DNA of 64,000 nucleotides from Marichromatium gracile (GTDB taxonomy: Bacteria > Pseudomonadota > Gammaproteobacteria > Chromatiales > Chromatiaceae), in contig NZ_SMDC01000004.1 in the NCBI RefSeq assembly GCF_004343155.1, forward strand, positions 62,001 to 126,000, written 5' to 3'. Positions 18,264 to 25,248 of this stretch are shown piece by piece; position 1 is the stretch's first letter; each line of letters opens with the position of its first letter. Position numbers and translations under genes: made by a program. Under the pieces are notes generated by a model. The model was not told where the DNA came from, did no database searches, and worked only from the letters and a program-made list of their open reading frames with translations.

Positions 18264-18698
18264 TCAGCGCACGTGATGCTCGATGATGGCCTCGATGTCC
18301 GCCGGCGCCCAGCGCGCGCGCCGATCGGCGGGGTGCATGCCCTTTCGGTTCATCTCCTCGGCGATCGCCGCCGGCGCGCGCGACGCCGCATAGCGATCGG
18401 CGATCAGCGCGACCTGTGAGCGGGCCGGTTCCTGGAGGTAGGGATAGCGCGTGCCGCAGTGCTTGCAGCGCCTGGCGTCGAAGGCGATCGGCTCACGGCA
18501 CTGGCTGCAGGCGATCGACCTTGGCGCGAGCGCGCCCCGCCCGGGCCGGGGCGCGAGCGACGGCAACAACCCGACGACCAGACCGAAGGGCCCGAACAGC
18601 AGCCCGACCAACCCCCAGCCCAACACGTCCCGCCCGCGGGCACTCGCGATCACGCCGCTGAAGACCGGGAACAGGACCCACAGCATCAGCAGTGCCAT
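18264..18698 (-). CDS. Membrane protein with zinc ribbon
   Basis: A 144-residue protein. Two N-terminal hydrophobic segments (LLMLWVLFPVFSGVIA and GWGLVGLLFGPFGLVVGLL) precede a zinc ribbon (CSQCREPIAFDARRCKHCG) and a helical C-terminal tail. ATG 18698 follows GAGGGG, which lies in the end of the upstream Imm-like gene; the gap is 3 bp, so the two are co-transcribed. The arrangement resembles small membrane zinc-ribbon proteins found next to superinfection-immunity proteins. The function is not recognised. Confidence 0.65.
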   Translation of the reverse strand: MALLMLWVLFPVFSGVIASARGRDVLGWGLVGLLFGPFGLVVGLLPSLAPRPGRGALAPRSIACSQCREPIAFDARRCKHCGTRYPYLQEPARSQVALIADRYAASRAPAAIAEEMNRKGMHPADRRARWAPADIEAIIEHHVR

Positions 18699-18701
18699 TG
18701 T

Positions 18702-19295
18702 TCAGCCCCTCGCCGTCGAGGCCGGATCGCTCACCCCGGCTTCGGTCGCCCGATCGCGATTGTCCTCGGTGAAGGCCCAGACCAGCGCCCCGACCCAACC
18801 GAGGAAGGTCCAGCCGAGGAACAGATCGAGCACGAAGATGGCCACGGCCTTGGTGTGACGTCGCTCTTGCGCGACCAGAGCGGGGAGGAAGTACAGGACG
18901 AGCGCGAACACCATGACGCCCAGGTTGAGCAGCGCGGCCCAGGAGACGGATTCCACGGCCGTCAGCCCGATCAGCGTGACGACGAGCAGACCGACCAGGA
19001 GGATCAGCACCCCTCGGACGGCCATGCCAAAGACCTTGCCGACGGACAGCGTACCGCCCCCGCCGCCCCTGGCGCGACGCCCCCCGTCGCGCCTCGTCCG
19101 CACGCGTGCCGCGCTGTGCCGCACGCGACGAGGGCTCTGCCCGGAACGGGCCGTCTGGGGGCGGTGGCCCGGATGCCCGCCGTTCTCCGCCCCACAGTTG
19201 CGACAGACCCAGGTCGACGCGTCTCTCGCGACCATCGTCTGACACTGGCACGCGCGGCAACGCCGCCATTCGCTATCGTCGAGTGTATCGCCCAT
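18702..19295 (-). CDS. Superinfection-immunity (Imm) family membrane protein
   Basis: A 197-residue protein. It has an N-terminal zinc ribbon (CRACQCQTM ... CRNCG), an Arg-rich linker, a first membrane pair, then the Imm signature: LVLYFLPALVA followed by charged residues and IFVLDLFLGWTFLGWVGALV, with the conserved GWT-GW. In T4, Imm blocks DNA entry of later phages; most chromosomal members are uncharacterised. ATG 19295 is chosen over an earlier in-frame codon because AAAGGAG lies 7 nt before it. Sitting in prophage cargo beside a pilin gene, it fits a superinfection-exclusion role, but that is untested. Confidence 0.7.
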   Translation of the reverse strand: MGDTLDDSEWRRCRACQCQTMVARDASTWVCRNCGAENGGHPGHRPQTARSGQSPRRVRHSAARVRTRRDGGRRARGGGGGTLSVGKVFGMAVRGVLILLVGLLVVTLIGLTAVESVSWAALLNLGVMVFALVLYFLPALVAQERRHTKAVAIFVLDLFLGWTFLGWVGALVWAFTEDNRDRATEAGVSDPASTARG

Positions 19296-19636
19296 GCCCG
19301 CGCTCCTTTGCAAATCATCGGTTGTGCCACCCGAGAGACCCGCCCGGCCACGCGCACAGCACGGTCATCGGCCAGGCCAGGCCTCCACTCGGCAATATAT
19401 AGCGCACGGTTCCATGCGGGGCGGGCGCGTCCGTCGCCGCAGCGCCGCCGGATCGACGCCCGAGCGTGTCGCGGCACGCCCGCGCCGAGCAGCAAAGAGG
19501 GTGGATGCCGAGACGGCATTGGGTGTCCAGCAGACGCCTGGTAGTGGATCGCCGAGCGGTGTTCCCGGTCGTTGCGCGCCTTGCAGCGGCAAACCCTGCA
19601 GACACTGGCCTTTCGTACAAACGGCAAGGCCGTTGC
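19296..19636. other. Gap without recognisable gene
   Basis: No frame here has a ribosome site or a recognisable product. TATATT on the minus strand near 19396 could be the -10 of the Imm operon, but no convincing -35 accompanies it. Confidence 0.5.
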
Positions 19637-19662
19637 GCGGCACGATCAGACGATCGTGCCGC
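19637..19662 (-). terminator. Hairpin after the secreted-protein gene
   Basis: A perfect inverted repeat, GCGGCACGAT, six-base loop, ATCGTGCCGC, lies 9 bp past the stop at 19671. It has no T run, so it may be a weak terminator or a 3'-end stabiliser. Confidence 0.45.
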
Positions 19663-19670
19663 AGCGGCCG

Positions 19671-20102
19671 CTACCGCGCGACGACCATGAACACCTGATT
19701 GCTTGCGCGACTGAGGTAGCAGTCGTACCAGGTCGCACCGCCGTATCCACCGTAGCCGTTGCGCGCGTTCACCTTGATCGGCAGCCGTTGCGCAACGATC
19801 TCGCGATTGGCATAGGTGATGATCTTTGAGCCCATATCACCGATCTCGACGATTTCGGCGCTCGCAGGATCCTTGAAACGGGCCTCTTTGACGCAGTGCT
19901 CGGCAAGCGCCTCCATGCTCGGGCGAGACGTGTCGCGGGCCGAAGCGGCCCAGACCTTGACGCGCTCGGACTCGCCAGCACATGGCACCTGCGAAAACGT
20001 CACCGCCCCGGTGTCGGGGTCCGTGCACGTGTAGACGCCCGCCCACACCGCCGCTCACCAGAGCGTGGCGACGACGGTCAAGGTCATTGCTGTCCCGTGC
20101 AT
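19671..20102 (-). pseudogene. Secreted protein gene with in-frame TGA in its signal peptide
   Basis: AGGGAGGTGA lies 3 nt before ATG 20102. The frame then reads MHGTAMTLTVVATLW, TGA (20057-20055), AAVWAGVYTCTDPDTG, and on to a 125-residue remainder ending NGYGGYGGATWYDCYLS and a short tail. Read through the stop, this is a classic signal peptide with an AVWA cleavage site followed by a DUF4124-like Cys-containing start (YTCTDPDTGAVTFSQVPCAG). Without readthrough, only a GTG start at 20048 with no ribosome site or signal peptide remains. A single G-to-A change from TGG would explain it. It could also be a sequencing error or rare readthrough. Confidence 0.6.
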
Positions 20103-20142
20103 GATTCACCTCCCTTGCGATTGACCTGAGAGGCGTGTGGAT

Positions 20143-20535
20143 CTACACCACCAGCAGCATCAAGGTCATCCGCCAATAGGGCGTCTGATCCGCGGCATAG
20201 AGCACAGGCTCGGCAAGGATGGCGCGTCCGTCACTATCGTAGCGCCAGCCGACCTGGTGGCTGTGGCCGTGGCGTTCGAGGGTCATCGCCAGCTCGGGGA
20301 GCGCGGCCCAGGCGCTGAGGGTGTCGAGCCGGTCGCGGTCGATCCAGGCGGCGTCCTCGGCCCAGGGGCGGAGGGTGAGGGCGCGATACTGCAGGGTGGC
20401 GACCTGCACCAGGGCCGCGCCGCCGAGGCTGGGGGTGATGCTCTGGCGCACGCCGGTGCGGGCGTGCTCGTCCTCCCAGTAGAGATCGTCCGGGAGGTCG
20501 ACCCAGGCACCGCTGTCGAGCCGGGTGAGGCGCAT
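20143..20535 (-). CDS. Prophage tail protein after the tube gene
   Basis: A 130-residue protein beginning MRLTRLDSGAWVDLPDDLYW. The pattern of an early LPDDL-W-D motif, a central LTLRPW...WIDRDRLDTLSAWA, and a final TPYWRMTLMLLVV is that of a conserved small protein near the tail-tube gene of B3-like siphophages. ATG 20535 shares its A with the stop of the tube gene. Its role is not established; it may be a tail-assembly or completion factor. Upstream in the transcript is the tube gene; downstream the operon is broken by cargo. Confidence 0.6.
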   Translation of the reverse strand: MRLTRLDSGAWVDLPDDLYWEDEHARTGVRQSITPSLGGAALVQVATLQYRALTLRPWAEDAAWIDRDRLDTLSAWAALPELAMTLERHGHSHQVGWRYDSDGRAILAEPVLYAADQTPYWRMTLMLLVV

Positions 20536-21443
20536 CAGACCATCTGCACGCGGAAGTACCTGGAGCGGCCCGCGCCGGTCTTGGTCGGGTCGAGCAGCAC
20601 CTTGCCGATGACCTCGAGCGCGGCGAACTCGGCACCGAGCATCGAGAGGTTGGTCGCCGCGCCGATCTTGAGACGGAAGATGTCGAGCACCACCGGGCTG
20701 TTGGAGTTGGCCTCGTTGAGACCGCCGAAGGACAGCTCGTAGACCGCGCCGCCGCCGGTCAGCGCCTCGACGGCGTCGTAGCCGTCGTGGCTGTAGTCGA
20801 TCAGCAGCGGACAACCGGCGGGGATCGCACCGTCGAGGATCAGCACCCCCTCGGGGCGGACCTCGTAGTCGGTGCCCGCCACCGCGGCGAAGGCGCCGCG
20901 ATGGGTCCAGGTGACGCTGCCATCGCTCACCGTCTCGCCCTCCCCGCCCGGCCAGCTCGGCTCGCCGACCCCGGTGGTGCCCGCGGTGGTGGCCGCGAAG
21001 AGCGCGCCGCCGGCCTCGACGTAGGCGCCGAGGGCGATCGCGGTCTCGCCGCTCCAGGGCGCTGCGGCGCTGCGCAGCACCACCGCGCTCGGCCCCGGGT
21101 GGGCGAGCCGGATCAGCCCGCCGGGGTGGGCGCGGTGGGCCTCGCCGCTGACGCTCGCTCCGGTGACGGCGTTGGTGGTGCCGTAGACGGCGCGGGCGAG
21201 GTTGTCGGGGTCGAGGTCGTGGAGGGTCATCTTGGCGCTGACGGCGGTGATGCGCGAGACCGAGGCCCACTGCCCGCCGCCGGGCTGGGTGTAGTCGGTG
21301 AGGGTCTTCTCCTCCTCGCTGATCTCCAGATCGAGCGCCGAGACGTTGCCGATAGCCTTGAGCGGGGCGTCGCTGCCGGCCGGGCGCAGATAGACCTGGC
21401 CGGCGTTGAGGGTGGGTCGATAGCTCTGGGTGGTGGTGCTCAT
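20535..21443 (-). CDS. Major tail-tube protein
   Basis: A 302-residue protein starting MSTTTQSYRPTLNAGQVYLR. The N-terminal beta barrel is typical of Mu-like siphophage tube proteins (GNVSALDLEISEEEKTLTDY, then RITAVSAKMTLHDLDPDNLA), with the C-terminal continuation LSFGGLNEANSNSPVVLDIF and ALEVIGKVLLDPTKTG. A central insert (about residues 125-195) resembles a carbohydrate-module-like beta segment displayed on tails (VEAGGALFAATTAGTTGVGE). The gene overlaps the gp37-like gene upstream by 4 bp. Confidence 0.75.
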   Translation of the reverse strand: MSTTTQSYRPTLNAGQVYLRPAGSDAPLKAIGNVSALDLEISEEEKTLTDYTQPGGGQWASVSRITAVSAKMTLHDLDPDNLARAVYGTTNAVTGASVSGEAHRAHPGGLIRLAHPGPSAVVLRSAAAPWSGETAIALGAYVEAGGALFAATTAGTTGVGEPSWPGGEGETVSDGSVTWTHRGAFAAVAGTDYEVRPEGVLILDGAIPAGCPLLIDYSHDGYDAVEALTGGGAVYELSFGGLNEANSNSPVVLDIFRLKIGAATNLSMLGAEFAALEVIGKVLLDPTKTGAGRSRYFRVQMV

Positions 21444-21871
21444 GGGGCACTCCGTAGGATGTCGGTGGTGAAGGTCAGGGGGATGCGCTGCAACCCGGCC
21501 TGGTGCGCGGGTTCGGGCAACTCGACCAGGGTGAGTGGCCGGGCGGCCGAGGGCGGACGCCAGCCGAGCAGGGCGGCGAGCACGCGATCGACCAGCGCCC
21601 CGGCCTCGGCCCGTGCCGGTGCGCCGGAGCGCGGGCGGGCGACGTTGCGCGCGCCGACCACGACGCGCCAACGCTGCTCCAGTCGCACCGCCCGACCATC
21701 GGGGCGTGACTCGCACACCCGGCCGCCGTCGTAGACGACCACCACGCCGGCCCCGCCCCCCGGCAGGTCGCGCACGTCTTGCGGCGAGGCGCGATCACGC
21801 ACCCGCGCGGTATCGCCGAGCACCTGCTCCAGGCGGTCGAGGATCTCCGGGCCGACGGCGAGAAAGCCCAT
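21440..21871 (-). CDS. Mu gp37-like tail terminator/completion protein
   Basis: A 143-residue protein: MGFLAVGPEILDRLEQVLG, then a central GAGVVVVYDGGRVCES, a QRWRVVVGARNVA strand and PLTLVELPEPAHQAG near the end. The size, fold pattern and position between the gp36-like and tube genes match Mu gp37-type (DUF1834) proteins, thought to cap or complete the tail tube. ATG 21871 overlaps the stop of the gp36-like gene. Confidence 0.65.
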   Translation of the reverse strand: MGFLAVGPEILDRLEQVLGDTARVRDRASPQDVRDLPGGGAGVVVVYDGGRVCESRPDGRAVRLEQRWRVVVGARNVARPRSGAPARAEAGALVDRVLAALLGWRPPSAARPLTLVELPEPAHQAGLQRIPLTFTTDILRSAP

Positions 21872-22299
21872 CAGCACAGCCCGTCGAGGGCGCGCCGGGT
21901 CAGCCGCCGGGGGGCGCTGTCGAGCCGCGCGCCGAGGCGCGGCACGGGTGCCCCCCGGCCGAGCCGCAGCCGCCCGGCGGCGGCCTGTTCGAGCACCCCG
22001 ATCGCCTCGGCGTAACGCACGCACACCGTCTCCGGGGCGTCGTCCGACCACAGGCGATAACGGGCGATGTCGCAGGCGATGCGCGCCAGCTCCTCGCGCT
22101 CGGTGTCGCTCAGCCCGGCGAGCGGCAGGCGATGGCGCACCCCGAGATAGAGATCCATTTGCCCACTGGCGGCGGCGAGCGCTTGGCGCAGTCGATCGAG
22201 GTCCGGCGCGTCGGCCCCCGCCCCGGCGGTCAGCTCGGTCAGCTCCGGGTGCGCGGGGCGGTCGTGGCGCGCGCGCAGGGCGTCGAGGTCGGCGTACAT
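21871..22299 (-). CDS. Mu gp36-like protein (DUF1320)
   Basis: A 142-residue protein beginning MYADLDALRARHDRPAHPEL. The middle has LARIACDIARYRLWSDDAPE, typical of gp36/DUF1320 helical head-tail connector proteins of Mu-like phages. The stop and the next start share a base, and the upstream gp35-like stop also overlaps this start. The tight overlap on both sides supports co-translation in the head-tail joining cluster. Confidence 0.75.
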   Translation of the reverse strand: MYADLDALRARHDRPAHPELTELTAGAGADAPDLDRLRQALAAASGQMDLYLGVRHRLPLAGLSDTEREELARIACDIARYRLWSDDAPETVCVRYAEAIGVLEQAAAGRLRLGRGAPVPRLGARLDSAPRRLTRRALDGLC

Positions 22300-22520
22300 C
22301 AGCGCCCCTCCCCGCCCAGCCGCTCGACCCGCAGTTCGGGGTGAGCGGCGAGCGTGGCCAACTGCGCGGCGCTGAAGAAGCCGTCCGGGTAGCGCATGAC
22401 CCGCGCCGGGTGACTGACCCCGCAGCAGTAGAGCCCGGGGCGCGCCGACTCGATGCGGCAGGCGGTCCCCGAGGCGGCGGGCGCGGCGGCGCGGCGGCGT
22501 GGTGTCGCGGCGGTCGTCAT
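22299..22520 (-). CDS. Small Mu gp35/HI1506-like protein
   Basis: A 73-residue protein with a basic Ala-rich N terminus and a compact C-terminal part (VMRYPDGFFSAAQLATLAAH) that matches the style of Mu gp35 and FluMu HI1506 proteins, whose function is unknown. It sits between the capsid gene (5 bp upstream) and the gp36-like gene (overlapping), the position gp35 holds in Mu. Confidence 0.6.
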   Translation of the reverse strand: MTTAATPRRRAAAPAASGTACRIESARPGLYCCGVSHPARVMRYPDGFFSAAQLATLAAHPELRVERLGGEGR

Positions 22521-22525
22521 GCCGA

Positions 22526-23446
22526 TCAGCCCTCCCCGGTCGAGCCCCAGGCGAGCTGCGGCAGGGTGTAGCCGGCAACCGCATCAGCCTCGATCGAGAA
22601 GATGAACTCACCGCTGCGCACCACGTGCGAGTCGTTCGGGTCGGTGACCTCGGCGGTGGTCGGGCGCTTGCGCTGCACCAGCACGATCGGGCGCAGCCCG
22701 CCGGCCTCGCCCATCAGGAACCAGGCGGTGTCGCTCGTCAGCTCCTCCCACACCTCGACCTGCACCACGCCCTTGTAGGGGTTGGGCTTGCCGTCCTCGA
22801 GGCGGTCGTTGGTGGCGAGCACGTTGGCGACATCGGCCAGCGCCGTCGGCACCAGCAGGCGAATGTCGCGGATACGCACCGGGCGGCCGCGGTCGTTCTT
22901 CATCCCGCGCAGCGCCTGCAGCCCGGCGCCGAGCGAGGCGATGGCGGCGGCCTGGGTGGCGGCGCTGAGCGGCGTGGCGCCCATGTTCGAGTAAGTCGCC
23001 GGGGTGCCGTCCTTGTGCTCGGTGGGGTGGTCGGTGGCGAAGAAGGGCTTGCCGTCCCAGCAGGTCGCGGTGAACGCGTCATTGATCGCGTCGGCGACGC
23101 GCTCGTCGGGGAAGTAGGCCGCAAGCTCCCCCTGGCTGGTGGCCTGGATGCGATAGATGCCGAGCCGGTCGGCCTCCAGGTCGCGACGCTTCACCGCGAT
23201 GCTCGACTCGTACTCCTCGCAGGTCAGGCTGTAGGTGTGCGCGGCCATGGCGTTGAGCACCTTGTCGCCGACCCACTTGCGCCAGTTCGGCAGCGACCCG
23301 ACCCAGTCCATCTTCTCGACGATCTGATCGGTGTCGAGCACGGTGGCGAAGTGCTGGTGACGGGTCTCGGCGGCGGCGAGCGCGCGGTTGAAGGTCGCCC
23401 GCACGTTGCGGAAGACCTCCTCGACATTGGTCTGGTTGATGAGCAT
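22526..23446 (-). CDS. Major capsid protein, Mu gpT family
   Basis: A 306-residue protein starting MLINQTNVEEVFRNVRATFN. It matches the Mu head subunit gpT: MDWVGSLPNWRKWVGDKVLN, DINDAF-type helix with CWDGKPFFATDHP, RIRDIRLLVPTALADVANVL, WFLMGEAGGLRPIVLVQRK and a final EFIFSIEADAVAGYTLPQLA. It forms the HK97-like capsid shell. Its start is ATG 23446. It is one of the best-conserved genes in the element and shows no sign of decay. Confidence 0.9.
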   Translation of the reverse strand: MLINQTNVEEVFRNVRATFNRALAAAETRHQHFATVLDTDQIVEKMDWVGSLPNWRKWVGDKVLNAMAAHTYSLTCEEYESSIAVKRRDLEADRLGIYRIQATSQGELAAYFPDERVADAINDAFTATCWDGKPFFATDHPTEHKDGTPATYSNMGATPLSAATQAAAIASLGAGLQALRGMKNDRGRPVRIRDIRLLVPTALADVANVLATNDRLEDGKPNPYKGVVQVEVWEELTSDTAWFLMGEAGGLRPIVLVQRKRPTTAEVTDPNDSHVVRSGEFIFSIEADAVAGYTLPQLAWGSTGEG

Positions 23447-23451
23447 GGTGG

Positions 23452-23853
23452 TCAGACTCCGATCCTGATCCAGACGCCGAGCGGCTCGACGTCGACGATG
23501 CGCCCGGCGCGACTGCGCGTGCCGCCGCCATCGCTCAGCGCCACCGTCTGATCGTCGACGATGTAGCCATCGGCGCCGATGGCGGTGCGGTCGATCGCCT
23601 CGGCGGCGACGTAGCGGAAGACGCCGGTCTCGACCAGCACGCTCACCGCGCCGGGCTCGGCGCCGCCGGCGACGTGCTCGACGAAGCGCCCGACGGCGGT
23701 CAGCCCGGTGGCGCTCGCCCCCGGCGTGGCGTGACCGCTGGCGTCGAGACAAGCGATGGCCCCGGCGTGACAGACGACCCCAGCGGCCACCGGGAAGCCG
23801 TAGTCACGGCCGTCGCGGCGCGGGGTGTCGCGATCGGCGGTCAGCGCGCTCAT
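23452..23853 (-). CDS. Probable capsid decoration/stabilising protein
   Basis: A 133-residue beta-rich protein. It begins with a short polar N terminus, then DYGFPVAAGVVCHAGAIACL and repeated short strands (GAVSVLVETGVFRYVA, GYIVDDQTVALSDGGG). Similar proteins lie between protease and major capsid genes in Mu-like phages and resemble DUF2190/head-fibre-type capsid decoration proteins. It overlaps the protease gene by 4 bp and ends 5 bp before the gpT start. Confidence 0.6.
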   Translation of the reverse strand: MSALTADRDTPRRDGRDYGFPVAAGVVCHAGAIACLDASGHATPGASATGLTAVGRFVEHVAGGAEPGAVSVLVETGVFRYVAAEAIDRTAIGADGYIVDDQTVALSDGGGTRSRAGRIVDVEPLGVWIRIGV

Positions 23854-24347
23854 GCCGCACCTCCCCAGCGCTCGAGGTCCTCGGCGCCGAGCCCGAAGGC
23901 GGCGGCGATGCGCCGCTGCGCGGCGTCCAGGCCAGGCGGTGTCGCGGGCGGCGCGCCGCCCGCGCCGGGAGCGGTGCCGACCAGCGCGGGAGCGGTGTCG
24001 AGATAGGCGCGCAGCCGTTCGAGGCCCCCGGCGGTGGCCGCCTGGGCGCGGTGATAGTCGACGGTGGCCGGGGTGATGCGGGCGCGGTTGAGCCCCTCGG
24101 CGATCAGCGCATCGATCTCGCGCGCCAGCTCGGCGCGACGGCCCTCGGCCAGCGCCTGCTCGGCGGCCTGGGCGCGATTGAGCGCGGCGTCGAGATCGGC
24201 GCGCGGGGCGAAGCGCGCCAGATCGGGCGTCGCCGCCTCGGTCCGGGCGTGGTCGAGGCGGGTGCGGAGTGCCTCGATGGCCGTTACGGCCTGCGCGGGC
24301 GTGGCGCCCTCGGGCAGGTCGAGGGCCTGACGGATGGTCTCATCCAT
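23850..24347 (-). CDS. Internal start for scaffold protein (Mu Z-like)
   Basis: Within the protease gene, ATG 24347 begins MDETIRQALDLPEGATPAQA and is preceded by GAGGA at 7 nt. The 165-residue product would be the scaffold alone, in the same frame as the protease, as gene Z is inside I in Mu. This is inferred from the ribosome site and the Mu precedent. Confidence 0.5.
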   Translation of the reverse strand: MDETIRQALDLPEGATPAQAVTAIEALRTRLDHARTEAATPDLARFAPRADLDAALNRAQAAEQALAEGRRAELAREIDALIAEGLNRARITPATVDYHRAQAATAGGLERLRAYLDTAPALVGTAPGAGGAPPATPPGLDAAQRRIAAAFGLGAEDLERWGGAA

Positions 24348-24824
24348 GGCGGGGTCCTCGGGTCGGGTGCGCTGGTTGAGCGCGGGTAGGCGGAGGTTGG
24401 GTTGGTTGGTCAGGCCGACGGAGAGCAGCCGGGTGACGCGCCCCTCGGCGTCGAGCCGATAGGCCGGGCTGTAGTAGCGGTAGGCGCGCGCGCGCACCGC
24501 CTCGGCGCCGGCGGCGGTCCAGGCGACACGCCCCCACACCGCGCCGTCGCACAGCGCCAGCGCGCTGATCCAGCCCGCCGCCGGGGCCTGCTCGCCGCGC
24601 GGCGCGCGCAGATGGGTGGCGTGCTCCCAGTCGAGCGGAATCTCAGCTTCGGGCTCGAAGGCGGCAACCACCGCCTCCGGGCGATCGTTGCGATAGGCGC
24701 GCCCGTCGCGCCCCGCGATCTCTCCGGCGGGTACCAGCAGCAGCCACTCGGGCGGCGCGCCGCCGGCGCTCGGCGCCAGCGCCTGGGCGCATGCGGGGGA
24801 CGACGTGAAAGGGTGCGATTCCAT
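23850..24824 (-). CDS. Mu I-like head protease with fused scaffold
   Basis: A 324-residue protein. The N-terminal half is the Mu-like prohead protease: WLLLVPAGEIAGRDGRAYRN, PLDWEHATHLRAP with the His expected at the active site, and RARAYRYYSPAYRLDAEGRV. The C-terminal half is a long Ala/Arg/Glu-rich helical scaffold (ALNRAQAAEQALAEGRR). As in Mu I/Z, the scaffold part can be made separately from an internal start at 24347. Upstream, where Mu-like phages carry gpF and gpG, there is only a repeat region. Confidence 0.8.
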   Translation of the reverse strand: MESHPFTSSPACAQALAPSAGGAPPEWLLLVPAGEIAGRDGRAYRNDRPEAVVAAFEPEAEIPLDWEHATHLRAPRGEQAPAAGWISALALCDGAVWGRVAWTAAGAEAVRARAYRYYSPAYRLDAEGRVTRLLSVGLTNQPNLRLPALNQRTRPEDPAMDETIRQALDLPEGATPAQAVTAIEALRTRLDHARTEAATPDLARFAPRADLDAALNRAQAAEQALAEGRRAELAREIDALIAEGLNRARITPATVDYHRAQAATAGGLERLRAYLDTAPALVGTAPGAGGAPPATPPGLDAAQRRIAAAFGLGAEDLERWGGAA

Positions 24825-24875
24825 GCCGTCAGGATCGCCGCGACGGCGGCCGCGGTCAGTTGAGACGGGTGAGTC

Positions 24876-25248
24876 GGCCAGGCGCCAGCTTCCAGTCGCC
24901 AGTCGCCAGTCGCCAGTGGGCGCGGGTGCGCGGGACCGATCGGAGGGCGTGGGCGGTGACGGGGGACGGGGGACGGGGGACGGGGTTGAACCACGAAGGC
25001 GCGAAGGACGCGAAGGGGGATAAGCCGCCAGACGTCAGCTTCCAGTCGCCAGTGGGCGCGATCACCCGACGGCGGTGCGAACCCGCGCCGTCCGTGGTCT
25101 CACGCCGACATCACGCATCATTCAGTTCGCGTGCTTCGCGGCTTTGCGGTTCACCACCAGCCACCGCCCGCCGCCCACGCAACCCTGACGGTCCCGCACC
25201 CACTGGCGGCTGGTAGCTGGCGGCTGGTGTGATCGCTGGCGGCTCAGT
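24876..25248. repeat. Composite intergenic repeat region, copy C
   Basis: In place of the expected head genes F and G. Order: CCAGTCG x3 (24892-24912), a GGGACCGATCGGAGGGCG unit shared with copy B, GACGGGG x4 (24958-24985), a GAACCACGAAGGCGCGAAGG unit, then a 105-bp segment (25049-25153) that is the inverse of 29457-29561, and ACTGGCGGCTGG-type units to the portal stop. No gene is seen in 24825-25248. Confidence 0.85.

Noticed and set aside
20055-20057. Selenocysteine at the in-frame TGA.
   Set aside because: It lies in a signal-peptide core, no SECIS-like hairpin stands out just downstream, and Trp is the natural reading from TGG.
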